Shown piece after piece: positions 35,964-46,409 of a stretch of 64,000 nt of DNA. Position numbers and translations under genes: made by a program. The stretch is taken from contig OZ020309.1 in NCBI GenBank assembly GCA_963971305.1, forward strand, positions 9,851,001-9,915,000, in the 5' to 3' direction. Below the pieces are notes generated by a model. It saw only the letters and a list, made by a program, of their open reading frames with translations. It did not search any database and was not told the DNA's origin. This stretch comes from Arcuatula senhousia (lineage: Eukaryota; Mollusca; Bivalvia; Mytilida; Mytilidae). How positions within the stretch are numbered: the stretch's first letter is position 1; each line of letters starts with the position of its first letter.

Positions 35964-37527
35964 CAAGAGTAAACACTATAGTATGTCTCGCCTGCCGGCA
36001 CCATCAGAAACAATTATTCTTTCTTGCTTCCACTATATTTTGAATTTACATGGATTTCAGTTTCTGAGATCAATAGATGTTTATAGAACTTAAACATTGC
36101 TAATACATGTATATGCAATAAAAATAATCAGAGTCACTCAAACGGAAAATTAAGGTCAAGGTCAAAAGATGGGGATGCAACTGTGCTAAGCTACTACTGG
36201 GGCATATGTGTAACATTCAATTGTATCCCCCATGAAATAATGTCCTGAGGAAAACATTTAATATTAAATATTTTCCAGAGATACTTTCTTATCATTAAAT
36301 GTTTTCCATTGCTATCAAATTGTTTCCTTCTTAACTTCATATTGTCTGAAAAGTGTTCACCTAGAAGGTGATATCCAATCAAAGAGAAATAGAGCTTTGG
36401 AATTGTTAAAAAAAAAAATCACAAGTTAACAATTTCTGTTTACAGATTATCCTTATAATCTATTACATTTGAGTTAAAACTATAATCCAGGATGAAATTT
36501 GACAGTTGAATATCTTTCTGGATAATATTTCATAAACAAATAATATCCCGGATATTTTTTCATAGTCAGAAATTATCCAATTAAATATAACCAAAGTTTA
36601 TTCCCAGAATCATAGATACATTATCATGCATCTATACTGTTTCATAGGGGATGATATCTAATAGTTAAATAATATCCTCCAGGATATTTTTATCATTAAA
36701 TACTATCAAGAACCATATTTCATAGTATTTCATTAAAATTTAATAATTTTATTTATGTACATCCAGGATGATATTTGATAGTTGAATATCTTCTGAGACT
36801 GTTTCTAATTGTTAAATGTTATCTAGGATAATATTTCATAGTTAAACATGTGTGTTTCAAAAACCTCAAAAAGAGATGATAAAACATGAGATATTCAAAG
36901 TGTCTGTTTGGACAAAATTTATGCTATAATGTACTGCTTTTTCTCCTATTTTGTCTGAAAGTTGTGTGAAAATCAAAATCATGAGTTTTAAAAGAATGTT
37001 TTAGTTACAATTTATTGCAACATACCCCTTCCTTGTCAGGTCATAGCCTTACATGTGTGTAATTTATAAAATATGGGAATATTAATCAGAATATTACAAC
37101 TGATAAAGATTAACGAATTAAGAACTGTTAGTGTAGGTTAAAACAGTTCAGTGTCAACCCAATAACCAGTTTTACATGTGGACAAAATTAAATGCTCATA
37201 AGATACTTTCCGACAAGTCACTTCTTTCAATCTTTGTGACGAATGAATGGTTAAACAGTGGATACTTTTTCATATGGGTGGAAACTTTTCTGCTATTAAA
37301 TAGTGTCCTAAGGAAAACATTTAATATTGAATACTCTCCTCTGGATAGATTTTAGTTCGGATAGTATTATGTCTTACATATGCATAACAAGTTTCATCAA
37401 CCTAGGACCTATAGTTCTTGAGATATGGAGGTGCTCATAAAACTTTTCCAAAAGTTAACGCCGCCGTCGCCGCCGCCGCCGGCGGTAAAGTAAAACCTAA
37501 GTCCCGCTCTGCTCCGCAGGCGAGACA
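35964..37527 (-). mobile_element. Helentron-like non-autonomous element, family D (minus strand)
   Basis: Read on the minus strand it starts TGTCTCGCCTGCGGAGCAG, followed by a GCC-repeat tract (37460-37488), and ends with GCAGGCGAGACA then TTTACTCTTGG before a T run. The interior has ~100-bp imperfect repeats with ATATCCTGGATGATATTTC-like words. The design parallels families A-C, but the 3' hairpin is weak (only ACTATAGT), so I am less sure. Confidence 0.45.
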
Positions 37528-37949
37528 AAAATGGAAGAATTTTAGATGACCGGTTATCGGCATCACATGATTCGTATAAATGGTATTCTTGCGACCCCGT
37601 TAACGTTGGCGACCGAATGTACTGAATTTATACGCCTGTTTTCTACCTTTAAGTCTTAAAAACAGAAACAGACCCTATATTGCAGCACATCTATACTGTT
37701 TGTTATTTTGGAAGTAGCCATCCTCCAGGTATATCCGATGTGAGTAGAGGAAAAGTTTTTGATTAATAATTATATTGGTTTAATTTGTTCAAAGCCTTTC
37801 GAGTTCAGACTTAACTATTTTGAAAATTTTATTATAAACATATAAAAGCGACTGGCATGAATTTCGTCTGCTATCTATATATAGTGAATAAATTCCGTAT
37901 AGATTTAATCATATCCGCTTCCGTCGATCGTTCCGGAGTCGTATAAAAT

Positions 37950-37995
37950 ATGAATATTTATTACTCATTGTGGCTGGTGGAATTTAGCATTAATC
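37950..37995 (-). repeat. Right terminal inverted repeat of the MULE
   Basis: Ends ...GCTGGTGGAATTTAGCATTAATC and pairs with 11549-11594. Inverted, it contains CCACCAGCCACAATGAG, one base different from the array unit core. Confidence 0.85.
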
Positions 37996-38971
37996 TTTTT
38001 GGACTTTATCCTAAAAGTCATAAGAGCAAGAGGAATATAGTAGAATTGCAAAATTGTTCAGCTCATTAAGATCTACAAAAATGATTCAGGGTCAAAATTG
38101 CCATATCATCCTTTTAAGAGTTATCCCCCTTTAAGTGTTTTTTTTTTCAATCAATTTTAACTTGTTTTTTTTTTCAAAGTTGAAAACTTTGTAACTTTGT
38201 ATTCTTGATCTTTAAAGTGTTTTCTATCCTAAAAAGTTTCTTTAATGTTACTTACCAAGTACATGTTAACCATGTTGCACACTAGGTAAGAGGCTTTAGC
38301 ATAAGAGATCAGGTGAACGATTCAGGCTCCTGGGAGCCTCTAGTTTTTCAAACAATTGTAACTGATTTTAAAAAAAAACTTCTTCTCTTAAACTACTGAT
38401 GGGATTGCTTTTAAACTTTGTACACTTGATCTATAGTTTCTCCTCGTCAAAGTTTGTGAAATTTGTGCTCGCCGCTGATCAACCAACATGGCCACCATTG
38501 CTAAAAAAAGAACAGGGGGGTCAGACCATGGTCTTTAGCTTATAGCTAAAAAAAATATAAGAGATAGAGAAAACCTGAAACAACTCAAAAAGTATTATAA
38601 GTAAGAGTGAAAGCTGTTACAGATAGAGGAAAAATGTTGCTTGCTTAAATCTTCAGCTCTATTTAAAAAATATCCATCATCTTCAAAAATATTCTTTAGG
38701 CTGAATTTAAGCTGTCAGATGACCCCCATATAAAAGTTTTGGCAAGTTTTTGGTTATTGCCTTGCAGATTAAACCTATAAAAGATGAAGAAAAGCTTTTA
38801 ATTGCTTGAATGTTTGGCTATATGTACTCTACAAAAGCTTTTTTATTTTAGATGGAAATTGTATGGTGATTCTTTATTGGAGCTTTTCACCTCGGATACC
38901 CCAAATTATTTTCATTCGTTTGACCAGTCATTGAACTAAAGTGAGCGATTCAGGCTCCTGGGAGCCTCTAG

Positions 38972-39418
38972 TTTATGTTATTGCCTTAAAGAATGGAAAC
39001 TATTGCAGTTAGAGAAAAGCTGTTGCTTGCTTAAACTTTCAGCCTATTAATCTCTACAAAATTCTCCATTAGGTTGAAGTTGTCAGATGACCCTTATAGG
39101 GGTTATGACCCTTTAAAGGTCTAAAATAGCGTTTATTCAGGATTTTGCTCTATATAAAATGAAACCTATCGTAAATAAATCAAAGCTATACAAATGTCTT
39201 TATTGGGTCGAAGTTATTAGATATTTTTTTTATGGTTTTGCCCAATAGAATGAAAACTGTTGCAGATAGAGAAAAGCTCTTGTTTGCTTAAACCTTCGGC
39301 TAATTAAGCTTAACAAAAGTTTCCTTGGGTGGAAGTTGTCAGATAACCCCTCATAGACGAGATCTTTATATCTTAAGAACCAGGTGAGCGACTCGATCAG
39401 GCTCTTGTGAGCCTCTTG
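38972..39418 (+). repeat. Family A ~180-bp satellite units and 3' terminus
   Basis: Two to three diverged ~180-bp units (GCTGTTGCTTGCTTAAACTT, GAAGTTGTCAGATGACCC) close with CCAGGTGAGCGACTCGATCA, a variant hairpin (AGGCTC...GAGCCT) and CTTG/TT. This is the 3' part of yet another family A copy; its start is not visible. Confidence 0.6.
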
Positions 39419-39924
39419 TTTTTAAAAGACTCAACAGGCATGCTCAATCCATAGGCCAAAATGAATTAGAATGTAAATACTATATATTATAGCTTCATGG
39501 TTTGAAACCCCCATTTAGGTCATGGTTGAATTGGTCATCCTCTCCTGGAGCTATGCTCCCATTTCCCACCGTAGCGGTGTCTGATGATAACGTTTGATTT
39601 CAAGGATTTTCTTACTAACCTGTAAACAGTCAGGAACCAACCATTTGTTTAAACATTTTTTTAATCTGACAGTTTTATAATGAGAAATTAAATTATATTT
39701 AGACAGCAAATGTTAAGAAACAAGAAAATGTGTCAAACAGACACGGAACCCCGCCTTGATCATTCATCAAACAGCAAGGTAATCTATTAACTTCGAGGCT
39801 CACCTCGTTTCGCATTATTGTCACTGAGCAGGAATTGACTTTAACTTTTCAGAATTTTAAGTGCTCATTCGTGCAGAAAAAGAAGGTGTAAGCCAGCATC
39901 TTAACTATGTATCTTGCTAAGTAT

Positions 39925-41290
39925 CCCTAAATGCACTTGGTCGATGGGGTACTTGTCTGTTAGCAGTAATGGACTTAAACCATTCTTCTGTAAGTGGTCA
40001 TTCATGCGGAAAATATAGGTCACAGCCAGCATCTGAAGCATGCATTGTGCTAAGCATCACTACTTGCACCTACCGTACCAATATAGTTGATGTGGCACTT
40101 GTCAGTAAGCGGGAATGGACTTTAGCCATTCTTCTGTAAGTGGTCCTTCATTCAGAAAATATAGGTCAAGTCCAGCATCTGAAGCATGCATTGTGCTAAT
40201 CATCAATAGGTGCACCAACCATACATATCCAGAAATTTGATGCATTTTTTCAATTTGCATATTTTAATATCAGGAACGGTTCCGGTCCAGAATTTCTTAT
40301 AGAGGAACAATAGCAACTTATGAAATTTTCAAAAATTATCGATAGATATGTGTTACAGGCACGATTCGCATGTTAAATTTCAATCAACACACTAGTTTTA
40401 ATAATTTGAGACCCCTCCTAACAATGTCGGCTAAAATTTCAAGGTTCCCTGTTCATTTAAAATTTCGAAGCGTAGCACTCTTCACAAAGCAGTATAAAGT
40501 CTTTGGAAAAATGGCTGATATTGTAGAAAGTCCAACATTTATCTTGAAATAGTTCAAACTGACTCGCATGTAAACAAGGTTCGCATATTGATTTCAAGAG
40601 ATCAACCTAGGTTAAACAAGACAGAATAAGGCATACAAACCTTATCTTTAAACTGTAGGTTCCTCGGGCGTACAAAGATTGCCTTATTCCTCACCTTGAG
40701 TTCAAAATACTCAGAGAATTTTAATCAAATTTGTTAAAAATAAGTTTGTTTTTAACCGCCAGGAAACTTTAGGAAGTTCATAAAAGGTTCTAATTTACAT
40801 CTGTGGCGGATGAGAACCGAATATTTTCCGTATTTTTAATACATGCTGTAAGAACAAGGCAATGCAAAGGCGAGGGGGATTTGAAATGTCACGTGACTTA
40901 TATTTCATTTGCATACATGAATATTAATTAGGCAAAGCACTGTTCATTTCTGGATATGATACCAATATAGTTGATGTGGTACTTGCCTGTTAGCAGTAAT
41001 GGACTTTAACCATTCTTCTGTATTAAAGTGGTCATTCATGCGGAAAATATAGGTCACAGCCAGAATCCGAAGCATGAATCGTGCTAAACGGCATCACTAG
41101 GTGCACATACCATACTAATATGGTTGGTGTGGCACTTGTCAGTAAGCGGGAATAGACTTAAACCTCAGAAACATGAGAAAGTGGTTATCCATGCATGCGA
41201 AAAATAAAGGTCACGTCCAGCAGCCGAAGCATGCCTAGCATCAATAGGTACATCTACCATACCAATAAGATTGATGTGGGAAGTGTCAGT
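39925..41290 (+). repeat. ~150-bp tandem repeat split by a DNA element
   Basis: Units with CCAATATAGTTGATGTGGCA, ACTTGTCAGTAAGCGGGAAT, CATTCTTCTGTAAGTGGTC and AAGCATGCATTGTGCTAA occur at about 39930, 40075, 40960 and 41110. The middle join is interrupted at 40224-40958. 39420-39925 holds nothing I can identify. Confidence 0.7.
40224..40958. mobile_element. Small DNA element (735 bp) with 13-bp inverted ends
   Basis: CATATCCAGAAAT at the left is exactly inverted as ATTTCTGGATATG at the right, and ATA flanks both sides (40221-40223 and 40959-40961). Removing it rejoins the ~150-bp tandem unit in register (CCATAC / CCAATATAG). No transposase is encoded; the 60-residue open frame inside has no features. 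Confidence 0.6.
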
Positions 41291-41292
41291 TA

Positions 41293-41715
41293 GGGAGCGA
41301 CCATTTGATTTTTATGGGGTTGAATAAAAAGACAAGATGGCAAAAAATCCAGAATAAAATTAAGGCAGGACAGTGCTTCGAGTAAAATAAGGCAGGATGG
41401 TATTTTTGGCTAAAAAATGTATAGTTGCTTTAAAAAAAAATGCGCACGCAAGCCTACATATACCCCCTAAAAATCAAACTGGTTGCTCCCTTAGCGGGAA
41501 TTTGGGGAATTGGGACGCCGACGGACGAACAGACCCGAACAACATGCCCCTCTACTTTCGTGGGCGGGGATTAAAAACCATTTCCCAGAAGATTTGTTTT
41601 CATTCATTTGATTAACATTATTACAAGAAAATAAAAAAATCCTGCAATACGATGAAAATTTAAAAATATTCTGGCCGGGAAAAACCAAGCCTCCCTTTAA
41701 GTTAAATTGTCAGTC
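41293..41715. mobile_element. Diverged MITE related to 35487-35766
   Basis: GGGAGCGACCATTTGATTTT on the left and TTTAAGTTAAATTGTCAGTC on the right are imperfect inverted ends of the same type (GACCATTTAAC). The middle differs (AATAAGGCAGGATGG words). From here to 42590 I see no gene or clear repeat. Confidence 0.45.
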
Positions 41716-42591
41716 TATTATCAAGTCAATGAAAAAGAGGTTTATATTTTTCAGTGGCTAAAATAATATTATATTTGCGAGAGACTATAAAACTGTCCTT
41801 TTTTGATCAAATCAAATCAAAACAAATTTATTTTCATATAAACATCTGGACAGAGTTTTTCTGTGAAGAATTAGATCAAAACAAAACGGTTTAAATTATT
41901 GCAGACACGTTACATTTTTTCAATTGATATCTTTTTTTTAACAATTTCAGTTTCAATATTTTAACACAATTATTGTTCTTTTATATCAATCTATTTTTAG
42001 GGACCGTTTAAGGATTTATTGTCCTGTTATAGTACAACCCATCATGTAGTCTGGTTCTCGGATCTTATTACTTCTGACACTTCCTCTAGGTTAGAAACAG
42101 GATGGGCAGAGAACCAGTCTAGGGCTAAAAATAGAACCTGGTAATTTAGTGAAAATTTCCAAATTCCATTGTAAATCATAATCGCATTTATTGATTGGGC
42201 CACTTTTCGATTGCACCAATACCAGGAAAAGGTAGATTTATTTAAATATTATATTTCTTATATACATTTATGATTACACTTTTTTGCTTTCGTTTTATTT
42301 ATGAAATTTTATTCAATTACGTCTGACCGTTCAGATATTCCCATATTGGGTCGCAGTACATTACATACATACATGTATAACATAGATATATAGTTAACAC
42401 AGTACAAAACACATGCAATACATAATAGACATGAATAGCAACATATAAAATGAAGTCAGCAATAAAAAAGGTTCTTCCTTTCTCAATTTACAGTATCCCA
42501 ATGAATCGAATCGGCATTTTCGGACAGCAATTCATTTACTTCTTTTAGATCCCCCCCCCAAACACACGTCTGAGAGACACTGGTATCAACA

Positions 42592-42698
42592 CACAGGCAC
42601 TTGTTTCTATCAATAATGGGGGTAGAGTATGTATAAAAGAAGGGCTCCTTCTTTTATACATACTCTACCCCCATTATTGATAGAAACAAGTGCCTGTG
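42592..42698. mobile_element. Palindromic hAT-type MITE, copy 2 (107 bp)
   Basis: CACAGGCACTTGTTTCTATC ... GATAGAAACAAGTGCCTGTG is a perfect palindrome with loop GAAGG-GCT-CCTTC. Flanked by the perfect 8-bp duplication TATCAACA (42584-42591 and 42699-42706). Apart from five loop bases it is the same as the copy at 8145. Confidence 0.92.
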
Positions 42699-42706
42699 TA
42701 TCAACA

Positions 42707-44990
42707 CCTAATAATTCCCTGTATCGAGATGTTTTTACTTTGAAACTAAGTGCATGTGTTGCCACATACATCATGTACATGTATCATGCAAATCAGTCAT
42801 GTCTCTGTCCTTACAGCGGAATGGATGTGTTTGATAAATCTTCTCTTAACTGATGATCGCTCATGAAGTTGGTACATGTAGCTCTTTATGGCCCTTTTGA
42901 TGGTCTGCTTAATAGAAAATTTTTAAAAGGACCATAAGAGGCATTAAGAGCTACAGATCTGCAGCTACATGAAAAACTGGTTATATTTCTGCTGACAGAC
43001 AGTTGTACATGAGTGATAACTGAATGGCACTTCTGCAACTCTTGAATTGCAGTAAGACCTGGGGCGCACTTGGATATGATGAAGTTGTACTGTTAATGCT
43101 TAGCACTTGGACTACGCCCCAATGCATCACCGCCTTATTGACCAGTACCAGGATACAGACTTGGGATTCAACTGATCATGATCTTGCCTCATACTCTTAT
43201 CGCCAGATCATGCATGAGTTGCCTGACATTGGGTGTACCAGGATTGGCGTAGTTGTTGCTATCCTGTCTGCAGTACTTCGACTTTCGCCAACACCAGATT
43301 TGACCAGACCTGTAACCATGCCTACCAGCTGATAAACCAATCCAGTGAGTCTTATTTTATCGCCACAGTATCCAATTGTCATCGACCATCCCTGGTCTTT
43401 TAGCCAACATGTAGCCTACATGTATCTGGTCCTGAAAATTCAAAATGCCAGTGTAAGGGTGAAAGTAGTGTAAATATTCTGCTCCTTCCTATCCACCACA
43501 GACAGGCAAGGCCTTCATCATGGCACACCAGGTGTAGTCCCTGCAGACCCAACTGGGTATTATAAGTCACGATGCTAAACATGTTGAACATCCTTAGTCA
43601 GTCATTTGTTGCCACATGTATACCTGTTCACTTACTAATGTTATTGAAAATCGTGAAAATAGATCAATAAGTTTTTAACTGACTGTAACTGAATGCCTCA
43701 TGTGCCTCCTGACAAAATGGAAAAATGGAAAAAAATATTCACAATGTACATCGTTATATGTAATTGCCTAATATTACAGATATCTACACAATACCTAAAA
43801 TAAGGTTTTGTAACAAGGCACATGTAAACCATGCCTACCATCTTAGCATAAAAATTAATCCAATCCAAGACCAACTCAAAGCTTTCAAAAATCAAGATCT
43901 CTTATAAACTTCTTACAAATATCATAGGGTCGTTGCAATAATACCTTCCATATTCTATTTACAAAAATGTATGTAACAGTCATATACTTGATTTACTCAG
44001 AAAGCCGCTACTATTGGTTGACAAGGTTGTTCATTTAAAGGTAAGGCGTGTAAAATTTATTATGACATTGGTTGGTTCGTAATGAGCGACCCGGCTTAGA
44101 TATGGAAGGATTTAGTAAAACGACTCTATGTACATTTGTAACATATGAGAAGGAAACACCCAAACATCAACGTCATGCTTATACATGTATATGTTATGTT
44201 TTAGAATCTAAAGAGAAAATAATGAGTTGTGAGAGATAGTGTCTTGTGCACAACCATCATAAATTACCACCATGACCATGATGACCAGTCCAAATAGCAT
44301 CTTGCAATTTATCAAAAAAAACATATTATTTCTACATTTTATTGTACATGTACATGTAATTCATACCAATCCTCACACTGCATTTTACATGTTCTAAGCA
44401 GGCTATCAACATGATCAAGCAGGGCCTTATTTTCCTTATCATGCTTGAACATGCTTATTTTTTTACAAACAGCCATAAAATTCCTAATTAAATTTGTAAT
44501 TCCTAAAACATGTAAAAAAGCCCAGGAATGTTTTTCATGTTTTTGGTCAAAATCTTATTTTTTTTAATTTTCAAAAATTTCAAAAATAAAAAATAAATAT
44601 ATAACATATGTTCAAATGTACATGTAGCTTACATTTGTACAATATGCTATCAGAAATGTTCAATTGCCACCCAGTAGACTATTTGATGGTTTAATCAACA
44701 GTATTCAGCATTGTTTCTGACCCACACTATTAGTAAAAGTCTATCATACAAAAGTTTGTAGGTTTGTATTCACATCTGCCGTAGAACAATGCTGATAATC
44801 ATCTAAATCAAGTACATGGTCTCCTGAATTGGAAATTAACTTTTGTTTTATTGTTCTGTGCCAAAATGATGAATTTTTAGTCTAAAATCATTTTTAAAAA
44901 ATTCACACCTTGTTAAAAAAAAAAACTAAAATCCTTTAAAAAGTGTTTGTTATTACATTGTATATTACAAAATTGCTATTTTCTTTTCTT
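42707..44990. other. Stretch without recognised genes
   Basis: An imperfect inverted repeat lies at 42880-42972 (GTAGCTCTTTATGG / CATTAAGAGCTAC with CCCTTTT / AAAAGGACC). A 102-residue open frame at 43024 has no family features. The rest shows no exon-like or repeat signals that I can support. A good acceptor (TTTTCTTTTCTTAG, ending 44990) precedes the BIR exon, so the last part is probably an intron of that gene. Confidence 0.4.
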
Positions 44991-45035
44991 AGGGGGAAGA
45001 CCAGGGCGGTTGACAGTAAGACATAAAGACACAGA

Positions 45036-46409
45036 ATGACATCAATTATGAACTGCATTAACGGAGGAAACAATCGTAAAGGATATGACGTTATCCCAGA
45101 GCATCCTCTTCAAAGATTAAAACCCATGAGAGATAATAAAGAGGCTCGTAGACGAACCTTTAATAGCTGGCCAAATAATTCTTTTATAAGTGCAGATGAA
45201 CTTTGTGATGATGGGTTTTATTACATGGGAATGCAGGATAAAGTTCAGTGTGCATATTGTGGCGGTGTACTAAGTGGCTGGGAGAAGGGAGATGATGTCC
45301 ATTATGAGCACGCACGTCACTTTTCAGACTGCCCTTTCTTATGTATACGTGACATTGAAGCAGACAACTTGTCGACCAGTGACATAGAAGAAGATAGCGT
45401 GCCTGGTCCAGACTCCGAACATACTAGAACTGCAAGAACCATCGATCCAAACCAGGCCGATAATGCTGGACACCCTTCAAGTAATCGCCCTGAACTTTTT
45501 GGTTCCTCTCTGAAAGACACTTCTGATTCTAATTCTAAAGTAGTAAAAATAGATTTAAGATACCCTGAATTCAGCGTTTTTAACAAGCGGTTAGAGACCT
45601 TTGAATCTTGGCCGTCAGATCATTTTCTAAAACCTGAAGATTTAGCTGATGCAGCTCTTTTTTATAAAGGTATTAATAGTGATATATTGTGTAAACACAA
45701 AATATAACAAACCAATACTAAATTGATAAACACATGTACATGCATACCCACTGTCATGACTGTAAAGGGAAGATAAAATAACATTTGAGTCAACTTGCAT
45801 GTTTATGTACCTACTAGCATGACTAGTGACAATTTTAAAAATGTACAACAGAAAACAGTAGAAAAAAAAAATTGTATTGAACAACTGTGTAGATCCACAG
45901 GACATGCACATGTTCACGCTGTACAAAATCAAATAAGCATGTTATTAAAAGTATGCTGATAATGTTGATACTTATTTTCAGGAGCTCGACTGGTTATGTT
46001 CATTACCAATTAATTCTGCGATACAAACTTGTACTTTTGTTTGTTTAGCTAGATTAATGCTACATGTACATGTAAACACTGTGTGCATGTGGTCATTTGT
46101 TCATATTAACGATGGAATCTTCAATTCTGGAAATATTTCTACACATGTTAAACCAGTTTGACCCCAAAACTGGTAAAGTCATGTGATAATTTCTGTCTAA
46201 TTGAGGAATTTTTCCAGAAAAACAATGAACTCGAAAATGACGCTTTTCTATATACATTGAACACTGATATATCTGTTAATTTTTCAGGTAATTCTGACAG
46301 CTGCCAGTGTTATGCCTGTGGTCTGGTTTTAGAAGAATGGGAGGAAGGTGATGTCCCAAAAGAAGAACATAAGAAATGGAATCCCAAGTGTTCTACCTTA
46401 ACCAACTGA
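45036..46409 (+). CDS. Two-BIR inhibitor-of-apoptosis-like protein, two coding exons
   Basis: Exons 45036-45669 and 46288-46409 join in phase 1 (ATAAAG/GTATTA; TTTTTCAG/GTAATT) to give 251 residues. BIR1 (about residues 35-100) has RRRTFNSWPNN, the zinc ligands CAYC, His and Cys in HYEHARHFSDCPF, and GWEKGDD. BIR2 is split by the intron: FNKRLETFESWPSDHFL, then CYACGLVLEEWEEGD, EEHKKWNPKC. BIR domains bind caspases or IAP-binding motifs through zinc-folded grooves. No RING, UBA or CARD follows before the stop, so it lacks the E3 part of XIAP-like proteins. The start has an acceptor site 45 bases upstream and thus a 5' UTR exon further left. BIR genes are greatly expanded in bivalves. Confidence 0.85.

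Larger units (their letters stand above)
11549..37995 (+). mobile_element. Giant MULE-type DNA transposon, 26,447 bp, with TIRs and 9-bp target duplication
   Basis: The left end GATTAATGCTACATTCCACC and the right end, read in reverse complement, GATTAATGCTAAATTCCACC, continue to match for about 45 bp with a few mismatches. TTTTTGGAC flanks both sides (11540-11548 and 37996-38004). A 9-bp duplication is the usual Mutator-superfamily length. The element carries one large multi-exon gene encoding a MULE-type DDE transposase, a SWIM zinc finger and a Ulp1-type protease, and two inverted subterminal minisatellite arrays. Later insertions sit inside it (27848-28649, 35487-35766, 35964-37527). A perfect duplication suggests fairly recent insertion, but reading-frame lesions suggest this copy is not autonomous now. 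Confidence 0.9.
11148..38343 (+). mobile_element. Family A Helentron-like element split by the 26.4-kb MULE
   Basis: It begins AGCTCACCTGATCCGAAGGG at 11148. At 11548 it breaks off after TTTTCACAGTTTTTGGAC and resumes at 37996 with TTTTTGGACTTTATCC, then runs to the hairpin and CTAG at 38343. Without the MULE the copy is about 740 bp. The resumed sequence is the expected continuation of the family A unit (TTTTTGGACTTTATCTTG elsewhere), which is what fixes the MULE boundaries. Confidence 0.7.
10600..38971 (+). mobile_element. Family A Helentron-like element, outer copy containing the nested copy that hosts the giant MULE
   Basis: It begins AGCTCACCTGATCCGAAGGG directly after the preceding copy and is interrupted at 11148, after CTTTTAACTGTTTTT. 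It resumes at about 38344 with TTTTCAAACAATTGTAACTG and closes at 38938-38971 with GTGAGCGATTCAGGCTCCTG and CTAG. Only about 1.2 kb belongs to this copy; the rest is nested insertions. The reconstruction rests on the repeat units resuming at the expected position. Confidence 0.5.

Noticed and set aside
11549..37995. Classification as Zisupton/KDZ, Maverick or herpesvirus-like giant element
   Set aside because: The target duplication is 9 bp, not 8 or 6. The core has the MULE-type DATY / TDF / NGLER motifs with a SWIM finger, and I find no integrase, polymerase B, capsid or packaging gene.
43024..43332. 102-residue ORF
   Set aside because: No recognisable family, no conserved neighbourhood and an overlapping minus-strand ORF of similar quality.
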